Assembly (NCBI RefSeq): GCF_958295425.1
Contig: NC_081146.1
Coordinates: 25,644,316-25,708,315, forward strand
DNA length: 64,000 bases
Reading direction: 5' to 3'
DNA from: Solea solea
Lineage: Eukaryota; Chordata; Actinopteri; Pleuronectiformes; Soleidae
The notes beneath the pieces were generated by a model, which did not search any database, was not told where the DNA came from, and was given only the letters and a program-made list of their open reading frames with translations. Every line of letters begins with the position of its first letter. The stretch's first letter is position 1. Below, piece by piece: positions 23,801 through 34,399 of the stretch. The translations under genes were made by a program, and so were the position numbers.

Positions 23801-26800
23801 CGGCCTACGACGTCCTCAAACACATGGAGAACAGGAAGGTGGTGCTGCCGGACGAGGTGAGTCTCTGACCGGGGTCGAAGGTGAAGAAGCGGTGACGTGC
23901 AGTGGACAGACCGTGTATGTGTGTGTGTTTCAGGTGTGTTACCGGATCCTGATGCAGCTGTGCGGTCAGTACGGGCAGCCGGTCCTCGCTGTTCGAGTCC
24001 TGCTGGAGATGAAGAAGGCGGGAATCACGCCCAACACCATCACCTACGGCTACTACAACAAGGTCACGCACACACACACGTGCACACGCGCGCACTGAGG
24101 GAACGTGTTTGGTGGTTCCATCTGACGTCGTCTGTCCTCTGTCCTCAGGCGGTGCTGGAGAGCAAGTGGCCCTCGACCAATCAGGGCGGGCGTCTCCGCT
24201 GGGCCAAGCTGAGGAACGTCCTGCTCGCTGTGGCCCAGTTCAGACGGCCGTTAAAGCGGAAGAAGAGCGGCTCGGTGGGATCTCGAGGAGGTCGGTGCTG
24301 ACATTCAAGCCAAGTGTCCTCCTGTTTTGCTGTCATGGAAACATTCACATTTCAGTATAATCAGTATTATAAATGTTTGTTTTTTTTAAATTGCAGAAGC
24401 TATGACAGAACCTGACCAGAGGCTCCACCCCCAGTCCACTCTGATTCGTCAGTCCAGCTGGAGCGGTCTGTCTGAAAGCTCCAGTCACGAGTCCCTGACC
24501 GGTCCACTGGTGAAGAGCAACAGTCTGAGCAGCATGAAGACGTCGTCTGACAGTGAGAGAAAACACGGCTCATATTATATTTTATAAACAGTGTTGTTTT
24601 AGATTTAGTTAAAAAAAGAAAAAGAAGTATAGTCTTTTAACAAATTCATTTAGGTCAGTACGTATTGAAGATTGCTGTTGGGACCTTTAATCTCCATATT
24701 TCAACTTTTCTTTTCATGAATTGATTCATCATACAACAGTGTCACACATACGTTGTGAAAATGAAGTAGCAGCAGTGACTCCACATCATGTTAAAAGGGC
24801 TCTCAGTGGGGTTTGGTGTGAGTGAGTGAGTGAGTTGTTGTTGTTGTTGTTTTAGATGTTTCACAGACGTGTGAGTCTTCGTTCAGTGTGAGACTTTATG
24901 TCCTCTCTGTTTTCCAGAGGTGAAACTCTTTAAGAAGACGATGCTTCGTAACGCCGGGACAGACAGCTGCGGGGAAGCTGTCTCCCGTAAGCCGCCGCTG
25001 GGTCCCAGAGACGCATCGGCCACGCCTCCAGCGCCCCCTGTTGGTGGTGGTGGTGGTGTCCTGGTGAAGCGGAGTCAGGTTTGCCTCTCCAACTTTTACA
25101 AAGAGTGTGCAGAGTCTGCTGGCTCGGAGCCGGACTGCAGCTGTCAGCCTGCGGAGAGAGACGGACGGTAAGAGACTTCTTCTTCATCTGAGACACATGA
25201 CACATTACAGCACGTCACACAGGAGAGCTGCTTTTATCAGTACCGTCATCTCCAGACTATTAAGCGCACCTAAATATAAGCCGCACCCACTGAATCTTTA
25301 AAAAGTATTTATTTTGAACATAAATAAGCCGCAGTTCATTGAAACAAATGAACTTTACACAGGTAATAAATAATAACCGGTAAACTGTAGCCTACCAAGA
25401 TTCATTGGTCACTATCTTCCTCACTCATCTTCCTCACTTCACTATCAGCCTCAGAATGACTCCATCTGATGTTTCCTCAGGATCGTTTTCATTGTCGCTC
25501 TCGTCACTTTTACCTGAAGCTCATGTCGCTCTCGTCAACATGCAGCAGTGCAGACTTTCCAAACTTGTCGATGATTTTTTCCACGCCGTCAGATCCACTG
25601 GCAGACTTTACTGAAGGATTTCTCCTCCCACTAAACTTGGAGCGCCACCTTAAGTGCACGATTTACACTGATGTCAAGTGGCTGCACCTTAATTCGGCAA
25701 TTTCATTTGTTTTTTCGTGGCATGAAGTTTGTGAAACCGGGAAAAAATCTGTCATTGTTTAAGCCGCGAGGTTCAAAGCGGGGGGAAAAAGTAGTGGCTT
25801 ATCGTCCAGAAATGACGGGACTTTTAAATGTGTTATTCTTTGACTTCTGTGCTTGAAGCTTTTTGTTCAGATTAAATCCAGTCTGAAAAATAAAAGCCCT
25901 TCAAAAGAGAGAGAGAGAGAACACTGAGCTGTTCAGGTTTCATCAGTAGTTCATCCCTGATATTCATTTTTTTTTTCTCCCTCATTTCTTAATATTTTGT
26001 CCTGAATTAAAGACAGAATTCACGTTTAGCTGCTAATGTTTGTATTTAATCCGGCGATGAACAGATAAACGTCAATGTGTCACTGAAACAAAGTTAAAAA
26101 CATTAAGATTCTCTTTGGGGTTCTGCAGCCTCTAGTTTCTCAGTGGATTTCTGGAGGTTTATTTTTTGTTCAACTCTAAAATGTGAAATTATTGTCAACA
26201 ATTTCAGGGATTTTAAATAAAATGATGTCATCTTTCATTTCAGTCATAAATAATTACATGCTTGTGAGCGAGGGTTCCGTCTTTCCTTTTAAAAATGAAA
26301 AAACTGTCAGCAGAACAAATCAGGAACCTCAGATTAAGTGATCATCACATCTTGTTATAACTCGTCCTCACTCAGCTCTTCAGTGAACTCACTGAGCAAT
26401 GTTTATCTCATGGACTTAAAGACTTGATGATGCTGATGTGGCCGTTTGACCTTCAGGCCTGTGGGTGTGCGTGACACGGCCGGAAGAAACAAGGTTGTAG
26501 ATGAGAACTACAACAACGTGTCTTCCCCGAGCAGAGGTTTGGCCGGGAAACTGCAGCAGCTCCTCACTCCGACCAGACAACGAGTGTCGGTGCGACGAGC
26601 CGCCAGCGTGGACGACCGGCGGCCGGGAGGAGGAGGAGGAGGAGGAGGAGGCGTCGGACGAAGAGTGTCTGAGCAGAGACAGTCGAGGAAAGCTCAGGTG
26701 GCTGAAACTCTGCTGAAGGCCAAAGATCGACTGGTCAACGCCACGTCAGAGGTTTGTGTCATGAAGAGTTTTAATTATCAGGCAGAAATGTTGAAATCCA

Positions 26801-29800
26801 TACGTTTTTTTATATTAATCATGTTGTATTTTGTCTCCTCAGAGTTCATTGTCTGTAGGAAGTGACCTCGACTTGACGGACACGCCCACTTCTGCGTTTC
26901 CTCTGCGCAGGTCCTGGGACGCTAATCAGGAGGCGGCAGGACTCGAGGTAAATGGATCATTTCAAGCAACTGACTCCTCCGTCCCTGTCTGGCTCCTCCC
27001 TCCCTGTGTGTGCAGGTGTTGTCTCTCTCTCTCTCTCTGACTCCTCCCTCCCTGTGTGTGCAGGTGTTGTCTCTCTCTCTCTCTGACTCCTCCCTCCCTG
27101 TGTGTGCGCAGGTGTTGTCTCTCTCTCTCTCTGACTCCTCCCTCCCTGTGTGTGCAATTGTTGTCTCTCTCTCTCTGACTCCTCCCTCCCTGTGTGTGCA
27201 GGTGTTGTCTCTCTCTCTCTGACTCCTCCCTCCCTGTGTGTGCAGGTGTTGATATCCAGCTGCTCTCTGTGTCGCAGCTGTAACTCGTTGGTCTATGACG
27301 AGGAGATCATGGCCGGCTGGACGTCGGACGACTCTAACCTGAACTCGTCGTGTCCGTTCTGCGGCGCCTCCTTCGTGCCCTTCCTGAACGCTGAGGTCTG
27401 TGACCTCGGGCCGGTCAGCAGGTACAGACGTTGGCCACGCCCCCCAGCCACCCCCACCTCACCCCCATCCTTAGATCTGTGTCGGTAAAAACACTTCCTG
27501 TTTGTCTGCAGTGCAGAGCGGAATAACTGGAACGTGGAGGATGACATGGAGAGCGCGGTGAGGCCCCCCAGTGTTCAGGAGGCGTCACTGCGTCAGTGTA
27601 ACGGCGTCAGCGAAGACTCCAGCTCTGAGACCAGCAGCTACTCTGAGAACAGCAGAACCACCACGGTAATGGTTTAAGGTTCTTTAAACGAGCCTGGACA
27701 CATCTTTATTCTATTTTAAGACTGTTTATCGCATTAACTCGCCACTATACGATCTTTGCCCGGCAGTTTTACGGCGTTCTGTAAACTGTTCTCTCTCTCA
27801 CACCAAACCCCACTGAGAAAATCAGCGTTTTTAACTCATGTGGACACAGGAGCTTCTCGTTTGTTATGTCTGTATCAGAGAATCCCAAACTCAGGATTTA
27901 CATAATAAACTTGTTTGTGCGTCAGAGAATCCCATGTAAAATCTTTGATTTTCACTATGGACTTTGGTGCAGGAGAGTGAGCGGTGTGTAGAAACCAGTC
28001 AGAAAAGCCTGTGAAGCCACGTTTAATGTGAGATTTTATGTTGTCTTTTTATTTATTCTGTTTTATTCTTCCTGTTACTGTTGTAAATTAGTTCTTATTG
28101 TGTGTGTGTGTGTGTGTGTCCTCTTGTCCCTTAAAGATGATCTGACATTTACATTTTCTTGTTTTAATGTATTCTGACTCTTCAGATGTGTTAAATATCA
28201 GTAAATCATCTTCAGTATCTCTGTAGAACTCAGTCACAGATGTGAAAACTCTGATTGGATTCAGCTTGGAAGAATCTCATTACAGTGCAGATAAATGGTC
28301 CTGACTGTCTCCTCCTCCTCCCTTAGGGCTCGTCAGCGGGCGGGGCTCCTCAGGTGACAGTCGCGTACCTGAGCCCCCTGGTGGTGAGGAAGGAGCTGGA
28401 GAGTCTCCTGGAGAACGAGGGCGAGGGGGTGCTGGCTCAGCCTCAGTTCCTCGACAACCACTCCATCATCTTCTGGAACCTGGTGTGGTACTTCCAGCGC
28501 CTCGGCCTCCCCAGTAACCTGCTGCAGCTGGTCCGAGCCTCGCCGCTCGTCAGCCACTTCACCCAGGTGACGACAAGAGAGAGTTTTCCTAATGTTCCGT
28601 TCTGTGAGACTCGTTGGCAACATTTTTAGTGACATGTTTGGTTTGTTAACCTTTGACAGTCGGAGAGCTCGGCGGTGAGGGTGAGGCTGCTGTGGGACAC
28701 CCTGTCCCCCGACACAGACCAGTGGCCTCCTCTCTACGTCCTCTGGAGGATCCACAGTAAGACGAGACACTCGCACTCAGCAGAAATGACTCTCGTTTCA
28801 TTCATTCATTCAGATCCAGCTAAAGTGGGGGCAGCGCTGGTTGTTGTGTTGATTATTTTCTTAATTAATTTGTATTTTCTGGCACAGAAATGTTAGAATA
28901 TGGTTTATAAATATGTCTGTTTTTCCCAAACCTCAAAAGAAATGTATTTGTTGACATAGAAAAGCAAAGAAACCAGAGCAAAAGCCTCATCTCATGAAAT
29001 CTATATCATTTGAAGTCTGAAGAATATTCTCACCACTTTATCTCACTGTTAGAAAAACTTTTTTGATTGGAAACAGACATTTTTTTCTCCTGCACCAAAC
29101 TCCATAGAGAAAATCATCATTTTTAGCTCAGGGGAAACAGGAGCTGCCGGTCCTCTGCTGCCTCGTGTGGTCAGTTGGCGATTTGCACCCTATATAAATG
29201 AAAAAAAAAAACACCACACCAATTTGTACTCGACACATCGAAGGTGAAAGGTTGTCGAAAGATTTTGCGGATTCAAAACGGCGTAACCATGGCAACCCCC
29301 TCGGCCAATTTCAACCATTCGCCATCAAACAGGAAGTGCCCTATGACTTCTGCATACATTCAGTTCCACCGAATTTCCCAAAACTTGGCGGGAAGATGGT
29401 ATAGACCACATATGTCAGAGTCAAGGCCCGCGGGCCGGATCCGGCCCGTGAATGAGTTATCTCTGGCCCGCGGGATGATATTTAATTATTATTAAAACCG
29501 GCCCGCAGTATTATGTGCCCGCAGCACCATAATACTACAAATCCCAAGATGCACTGCGAGTGCATTGCCGCGTACCGAGTGCCCGCAAGCGAGCGCGATC
29601 CCGCGTCTTCTCTTCATGAGCAGCAGCACAGTCACAGTGGAGGACTAAACATCGCCGTCAATTTTCATCTACCTCTCCCCCAAAATGGCAAAAAGAAAGG
29701 TAGACGCTGAACACAGGGGGTTTCAAGACAGGTGGGAGGCAGAATACATGTTTACCGAAGTAAAAGGAAAGCCTGTGTGTCTTGTGTGTGGAGACAGCGT

Positions 29801-31044
29801 GTCTGTTATGAAAGAATATAACTTAAGAAGGCACTATGAAACATCAATGAAACACACAGACGCACAGAAAGACAAATACAAGAATATGAACACAGAACAA
29901 AGGCTACAGAAGCTAGAAGAGTTAAAAAGAAATCTTTGAGCTTTGAAGGAAAATTACATTTTGCTGTTTACCTTTAAAACGTTTTTAATTTGTTACTGAA
30001 AGAGCCTTGAGAAAATATTGCAACTGATTTTATTTATGTTTTGCTTAATTTAATTTAATTTAATTTAATTTAATTTAATGATTAATGTTAAGTGCAATAT
30101 AGGCTGTGTTATTGGTATTGGTTCAATATGTGCAATAATTGCGAGTTTTAATAAACATTGAACCAGCCCGGCCCTCCACTTGTACCATTTTTTTTATTTT
30201 GGCCCCCCGTGTATTTGACTTTGACATGACTGGTATAGACCAAGACAAACAAAAAAGTCGACCGTAACCATGGCCTCAACTCAACAGGAAGTCGGCCATT
30301 TGGTATTTTGGCGTCCATTTTGGCGATTTGCACCCTACGTAAATGAGCGAGACACATCAAAGGCGAAAAGTTGAGAAGGTTTTGTCCTGTCATGACTGCG
30401 TGCAGTCCTAGTTTAGTTTAATTTCTCTCGTCTGTCATTGCTTTGTCCACCAGGTGGCGTCCCGATGAGAATCTACAGCTGGCGGAGACACAACCACCCG
30501 TTCACGTTGTCCTTCCTGGAGGAGGTGCTGCGCTGGGTTGGTATGAACGAGGTGCACAAGGCCGTCACGCTCTTCCTGGACACGCTGGACAAACAGCCGG
30601 GGTCACCTCGAATACAGAGGTGAGACTTTCGTAAAGATTATTGATTACTGGTTATCAGCAGAACTCGACACCAGAGGACACACGGTGATGTTTGTTTGTT
30701 TGTGTTTTGCAGGAGTTTGTACAGAGAGTTCCTCTTCCTCACGCTGGCTGCGATGGGCAAAGATCACGTTGGTAAGACTCAAACACAAACGTGGTGGATT
30801 TTTTTTATTAGAAAATGTAAAAACACGGTGGAAGATGAGTTCAGCGTTACATGTGTCAGGAATCTGAACTCTCCCTTTTCCTCCCTTCGTCTCTGCAGCT
30901 GCGTTCGATAAGAAGTATAAGGCGGCGTACTCGCGCCTCAGCAGCACGCTCAGCCGTGACGAGCTGCGGAACAAGAGAGTGCAGCCTCTGAGCGCCAAAG
31001 CCGTCGACTGCAGACGAAGCTTCCACCCGCCGCTCGAGTGCTGA
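15503..31044 (+). CDS. dennd4b: dennd4b: DENN domain-containing protein 4B, Rab10 GEF (28 coding exons)
   Basis: DENND4 proteins activate Rab10 by GDP/GTP exchange in vesicle traffic. Exons: 15503-15849, 17328-17583, 17676-17745, 18202-18371, 18459-18700, 18800-18866, 20288-20346, 20868-21012, 21100-21275, 21509-21609, 21693-21908, 22001-22146, 22226-22359, 22436-22550, 23650-23856, 23934-24062, 24149-24290, 24397-24552, 24918-25167, 26457-26751, 26843-26947, 27246-27421, 27512-27665, 28327-28566, 28660-28756, 30454-30619, 30713-30771, 30899-31044. They sum to 4566 nt: 1521 codons plus stop, phases continuous. Human DENND4B is about 1500 residues. The start [17 protein letters not shown] and the ends AFDKKYK and AVDCRR match DENND4. 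[19 protein letters not shown] and SPAPRRTKQ point to 4B rather than 4A/4C. Order: MABP, tripartite DENN, PPR-like motif, zinc ribbon, C-terminal block. A (TCC)n Ser run lies in exon 1 and a (GGA)n Gly run in exon 20. Confidence 0.93.
15995..16200. mobile_element. Foldback/MITE family F copy
   Basis: CAACTCTCCTGCACCAAAGCCC at left, GGGCTTTGGTGTGGGAGAG at right, with GTGCTCCTGCTGCCTCGTG and GGAGGCAGCAAGTGGATC within. dennd4b intron 2 (between coding exons 1 and 2). Confidence 0.65.
16845..17100. mobile_element. Foldback/MITE family F, representative full copy
   Basis: About 255 bp, an imperfect palindrome over most of its length. The left end GTTCACTCCCCCACACCAAAG, CCATAGAGAAAA is mirrored by the right end TTTTCTCTATGGGGTTTGG, TGTGGGAGAGTGAGTGG. 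Inner arms are GGAGCTGCTGGTCGACTGC with TGCCTCTTGTGG on the left and GAGGCAGCAGTGGATCAAC with AGCTCCTGTG on the right. There is no ORF. About 17 whole or partial copies lie in this window, all in introns or intergenic DNA. The structure fits a nonautonomous foldback or MITE-type DNA element. I cannot name the family. Confidence 0.75.
18930..20110. repeat. Repeat debris in dennd4b intron 6
   Basis: About 18925-19040 matches a common teleost MITE end (AGAGCTGCAACTGACGATG, CATAATCAATTAATCTGTCG, GGTCCATAAAATGTCAG). Beyond this, 19070-19720 contains GC-rich pieces such as CGGGGAACACGTCCCCGGC and CGCTGGGCCCGGGGCC that look transposon-derived, but I cannot assign them. No supported ORF. Confidence 0.4.
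20562..20830. mobile_element. Foldback/MITE family F copy
   Basis: CACTCTCCTGAACCAAAGTCC at left; TCTATGGGCTTTAGTGCAGG at right; GGAGCTGCTGGTGTGCCGC and GGAGGCAGCAGTGGATC within. It ends about 38 bp before dennd4b coding exon 8. Confidence 0.65.
23168..23330 (+). mobile_element. Degenerate tRNA-headed SINE fragment
   Basis: GTAGTGGCTTGTACTGTTGC and GCGGTTCGATTCC resemble Pol III A and B boxes. GTTTCCTCCCACAGTCCAAA and AACATGGCTGAAC match the body of the SINE at 43406-43796. Truncated and diverged; dennd4b intron 14. Confidence 0.55.
23650..24290 (+). other. dennd4b: dennd4b exons 15-17: PPR-like motif region
   Basis: Residues about 749-907. The stretch [20 protein letters not shown] followed by [20 protein letters not shown] has the helix-turn-helix pattern of a pentatricopeptide (PPR) motif, which the DENND4 family carries once after the DENN module. 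Just before it is [18 protein letters not shown], strongly conserved in DENND4 proteins. Phases are 0 at both ends of exons 15 and 16, so these exons could be skipped without a frameshift. Confidence 0.8.
24765..24832. mobile_element. Foldback/MITE family F right-end fragment
   Basis: CAGCAGTGACTCCACATCATG then TCTCAGTGGGGTTTGGTGTG; only the right third remains, in dennd4b intron 18. Confidence 0.4.
25243..25822. mobile_element. pogo/Tigger-like DNA transposon remnant
   Basis: Left end CCGTCATCTCCAGACTAT with TAAGCGCACC and right end GTGGCTTATCGTCCAGAAATG with ACGGG are inverted copies of about 25 bp; these TAAGCC-containing ends resemble those of fish pogo/Tigger-type elements. The interior shows further TAAGCCGCA motifs and, on the minus strand, short open stretches rich in Asp/Glu/Ser that may be a transposase C-terminal relic. 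It lies in dennd4b intron 19. The superfamily call is from memory of such termini. Confidence 0.5.
26457..26947 (+). other. dennd4b: dennd4b exons 20-21: linker with poly-Gly run
   Basis: Residues about 1043-1176. [17 protein letters not shown] matches the conserved LQQLLTP segment of DENND4B. A (GGA)n-type run at about 26623-26652 encodes nine or so glycines and is likely length-variable. S-rich segments such as [19 protein letters not shown] resemble the human linker. Confidence 0.8.
26996..27245 (+). repeat. dennd4b: Minisatellite of duplicated 3' splice sites in dennd4b intron 21
   Basis: About five units of 44-48 bp consist of GACTCCTCCCTCCCTGTGTG, TGCAGGTGTTG and a (TC)n run. Each carries the intron 3' end and the first exon bases (TGCAG then GTGTTG). 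Acceptor copies end at 27015, 27063, 27111 and 27201. One copy near 27157 is mutated to CAATTG. The real acceptor ends at 27245, where the exon continues as GTGTTGATATCC. Confidence 0.85.
27246..27421 (+). other. dennd4b: dennd4b exon 22: zinc-ribbon-like Cys motif
   Basis: Residues about 1177-1234. [20 protein letters not shown] is followed by [17 protein letters not shown] and GASFVPFL. The paired CxxC motifs, separated by about 30 residues, are conserved in DENND4 proteins and look like a treble-clef or ribbon zinc site. Its acceptor is the last of the tandem array described at 26996-27245. Confidence 0.8.
27776..27995. mobile_element. Foldback/MITE family F copy
   Basis: TCTCTCTCACACCAAACCCC at left and CACTATGGACTTTGGTGCAG at right, centre shortened. 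dennd4b intron 23. Confidence 0.6.
29080..29175. mobile_element. Foldback/MITE family F left half
   Basis: TCCTGCACCAAACTCCATAG, GGAGCTGCCGGTCCTCTGC, TGCCTCGTGTGGTCAGTTGG; it is then joined abruptly to the repeat seen at 13200-13840. Confidence 0.55.
29408..30236 (+). mobile_element. Internally deleted hAT-type transposon
   Basis: About 830 bp with short inverted ends (CATATGTCAGAGTCAAGGCC at left; TTGACTTTGACATGAC at right). The flanking TGGTATAGACCA appears on both sides, covering the 8-bp target duplication typical of hAT elements. GC-rich CCCGCGGGCCGG subterminal repeats and a (TTAAT)n run (about 30048-30080) are present. It keeps one 84-codon ORF but lacks the catalytic RNase H-like and dimerisation regions. 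Inserted in dennd4b intron 25, sense orientation. Confidence 0.65.
29685..29939 (+). CDS. Solo zinc-finger ORF left from a hAT transposase
   Basis: 84 codons from ATG at 29685 to TGA at 29937. It contains a C-x2-C ... H-x(n)-H finger ([15 protein letters not shown] then [12 protein letters not shown]), preceded by a [20 protein letters not shown] segment. This start is typical of hAT transposases and of domesticated proteins such as GTF2IRD2/ZBED/FAM200-type. No catalytic domain follows, and the frame is open only to Leu-84. Whether it is expressed is unknown; in this position it is most simply a truncated transposon relic. The intact frame may mean a young insertion. Confidence 0.5.
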   Translation: MAKRKVDAEHRGFQDRWEAEYMFTEVKGKPVCLVCGDSVSVMKEYNLRRHYETSMKHTDAQKDKYKNMNTEQRLQKLEELKRNL

Positions 31045-33740
31045 CGACCTTCCCCGCTGAACCCCCGGGATCCCCCGCTGCCCTCGTGCCTGCTCGTGTT
31101 CTCCGCCTCTCTGCTGCCCCCGGTGGACGTCACAGGACTGCGCTGCCTCTCCCCTCCTCCTCGAGCGTTGCGTCATGCGTCGTCTGAAGGAAAGAGCAGA
31201 TGTTCGCAGATGTTCGTGCATGTTGGATCCGATCAGTTTTGTTGGTGTTTTCCTCTATCGTAAAAAAAAAACGGACGATAAAAACCGTGACGTGAAAGTC
31301 TCTGCGGGAATTTGTTGTCGTCCGAAAATTCTCCGAGGACAAAAACTTGTGATGGCGCTCGACTCGCCTCTTGTTGTTGCCGGCTGTCGTGCTGTCTCCT
31401 TGTGTAAAGTCTGTACAGCAAAACAAAACAATGTAGATAAATATTATTTATGGACTCAATTATTACGCGACAACGCGGAGAAAAACATAACGGTTATATA
31501 ACGTTTTTATCACGTTGTGGTTTTTTTATTGTTATTATTTTATCTCCTGACGTGATTTAAAGGGACGACGATGCCTGAGGAAAAGTTCGGAGAGAAAAAT
31601 AAGATGTTAATAAGATTTGACACAAATGTAGACGCGCAAAAATTTAGCAATCACAAATCGTTTCATTCTCAACGTTAAAGAAAAAAACGGCCGTTGAATA
31701 TTGATCGATTTTTGTCGCGTCATCTGCCCCGCCCCCTCTCACTCTCGTTTACTTTCTGATTTATTTCTGATACATCGGGATGTCAGAACAAACTCACTCC
31801 TGATAAATTTCACGCACATTTTTTTTACTGAAGTGCGATTTCTGACACAAAAACGTGCGTATATTTGCGTTGACTTCGTATGCGATGTTTACATTTTCAG
31901 TCATACGTTTTCATTCTTGCGTAACTGCAAACCTCTGGAAACAAAATAACGATAAATAACAAAAAGCGAGATCACAATTTTATCCTTTTTTTACTTTACG
32001 ATTTCTGCAGATTAAAGCTACCATCTGTGATGTCATCTTTTGGCGAACCTCCTGTTAGCCTGTTCTCCCCTACGTCACCACATCATGAAAGCCTCTGGTA
32101 AAGGGGGCCGGGATAACCTCACAAGCAGTTAGCCCTGCCTCCATATGGAGTTCTGGCACATGATTGGATTTTAGCAACGGCATCTTTAATGTTCCCCAAA
32201 CTGCTGAGTCACTAATTTGCGACAAACTTGTTTTTTTTAAGAACAACAATATTCTGGCAATAAATAACTTTGATCAAATAAAACTATGCAACAGTTAAAT
32301 TAGAATAAATATTGTTAATACTGTAAATAGGCAAAACAATACATTAAATAAAAACTTTACTTAATTGCATTTGCTAACTAGCATAGAAAAATTTCCAAAT
32401 TTAGCGCCCCACTCGCATAACACATACTCCTGGTTAAGCCCCTACTGTTTTGCAGTGACACAGCAAAGTGATTTTTTTTTTACGTATAACGTGTCTTCGC
32501 CTCAAATCTTGACGTCTCAATAAAGCTGCATGATTTTAAATTCTGCCACCAGAGGGCGGTGAAAACACGATTTTTAAAAGGGACATTCTGGCATTTTCAA
32601 AAGTCGCTTTCGTGTTTGAACTCCAATGTTTTTTTCCATTTGTCGCACACAGAGAAGACGAATCGTCCCGTAACTGATCGTCGCCATTGTCATCGCAGCC
32701 ATCGATCGGATTATAAATTACTTTATTACGACATAAATGAGCAGCAGGTGTCGAAGGGTGGCGATTCCTGTGGCAGCCGCGAGCACTGGAAACTGGCTTA
32801 ACATCAAAATATCGACACGGGTTGAAGACGTTTACACAGTTTTTGTTTCACTGCAGTCAAAGCGTCACAAAAAATCTGTGTTAAAGGGAACATTCAGGTT
32901 TTTTCAAGTGTGGTTGTGTGAGACACGGACATTGCTGACAGCGAAGACACAAGAAAAAGAATGTTTGAGTCAATATTTGCCACTTAAATGACTGTTAAAC
33001 TTATTCCATAAGAAAACTGAAGTTATTGTTGCTTGCACCAAACCCCATAGAGAAAAGGAGTGATTTAACATCACTGCACACAGGAGTGCCTGATCCACTT
33101 CTGCCTGCATTTCTACCTTCAAATGTGTCACTTTTTCACTTCAGTGTTTGAAATCCTTTTGGTTTTGTTTTAGTAATTTGTTTTTCAGTGACACAAATTC
33201 ACCACACGAGGCAGCAGTGGATCAGCAGCTCCTGTGTCCCTGTGAGCTAAAATCACTAATTTACTTTGGTGTGGGAGAGTGAGAGGGTTTACAAACTTGA
33301 AAAAGTCTGTCTTAACAGCAAAATAACACAGTGAACATGTTCTTAAAATGCCGTGGACTTAAAGCAAGCTTAAAGAGTGTGTTTTAAGTGACTAAAAATC
33401 TATTTTTTCCTTGTGCCTCTGATGTTTTTTGAGCATCTGTGTCTCTAGCTGGTTGCCAACAAACCGGTGCTGAGTTTGCGTCAGTGCCTCCGACAACCAC
33501 ACAAAAAAATCAAAGCTGTCCTTTTTAACACTGTGGACTGAAGCTGACTTTAAGGGAAATGGACGTGGATGTTTTATTGTTTGAATGGTGACAGTTGGTA
33601 CAGAGCAGAGGAGTGTATTTAAACTAAATAATTGTGTTTTGCTGTTGTAATTTATAAATGGCTGTGTAAATGTTTTTGTTTTGTTTGGAGGATTTTTTTT
33701 GTAAGAAAAGACAAAAATAAAAGATGGTGATGAGCCAGAA
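31045..33740 (+). other. dennd4b: dennd4b 3' UTR and downstream DNA
   Basis: Two candidate 3' ends are visible. AATAAA at 32519-32524 (CAATAAAGCTGC) would give a ~1.5 kb UTR. AATAAA at 33716-33721 is followed by GT-rich TGCGTTGTTGTCTTTG (about 33739) and would give ~2.7 kb, including a family F element at 33025-33300. I cannot tell which is used. Confidence 0.5.
33025..33300. mobile_element. Foldback/MITE family F copy
   Basis: TTGCACCAAACCCCATAGAG at left and TACTTTGGTGTGGGAGAGTG at right; CACGAGGCAGCAGTGGATC within. Confidence 0.65.
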
Positions 33741-33879
33741 GTGCGTTGTTGTCTTTGAGAGAAATAAAGTGTTAATAAAAAATTGTTTTTATTATTTATA
33801 TATATATATATATAATCAAGGCGGGAAGTGCAAAAAAAGTTTTAACGGAACAGTTAAAGTAATAAAGTCCTAAGTCTCT

Positions 33880-34140
33880 AAACTGTTTATTCTCCCACAC
33901 CAAACTCCATAGAGAAAGTCAGCGATATTAGCTCAACGAGACACAGGAGCTGCTGGTCTACTGCTGCCTCGTGTGGTTAGTTTGTGTCACTGAGGTAAAT
34001 CTGAACGTCGGGTTTCAAACGCCGAAATCACAAAATAAGAATAAGACTTAGTGATGGAGGCAGCTCCTGTGTGCCGTCATGTCAAAATTAATACTTTTCT
34101 CTATGGAGTTTGGCACAAAGGGGAATAAATGGTTTACAAA
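33880..34140. mobile_element. Foldback/MITE family F copy
   Basis: TCTCCCACACCAAACTCC at left, TTTTCTCTATGGAGTTTGGC at right; GGAGCTGCTGGTCTACTGC in the centre. Between the two genes. Confidence 0.7.
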
Positions 34141-34399
34141 GCATCAAAAACTTCAGTTTCCTGTTGGGAAAGATTGCAAATGTGTTCTTAAAATATCGCA
34201 GATTAAGCAGGCGGAGATTATATTTGGTAAATATTTTGTTAATTGGCTAAATTATATATCGCCAAAATATTTTTTTTTCAGAAACTCCGTTTCCGGTCAG
34301 AAAAGTCTAAACATGTCACACAACCACATTTTAAATTTCTTAATTCTTATTTTTAAGTTAATATTATTATTGTTTTATTTTGAAAGTTCTGACCGGATG

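Larger units (their letters stand above)
29180..30420. repeat. Interspersed repeat (13200-type) split by a hAT insertion
   Basis: Left part 29180-29407 and right part about 30229-30420 together match the repeat at 13200-13840 (GAAAGGTTGTCGAAAG, CAGTTCCACCGAATTTCCC, AAGTCGACCGTAACCATGG). The hAT element sits at the TGGTATAGACCA site, which is present on both sides of it. Confidence 0.65.
28327..31044 (+). other. dennd4b: dennd4b exons 24-28: conserved C-terminal block
   Basis: Residues about 1287-1521: [98 protein letters not shown] and AVDCRRSF are near-identical to the human DENND4B tail. The function of this block is not known to me. Intron 25 (28757-30453) carries a hAT insertion. Confidence 0.88.
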
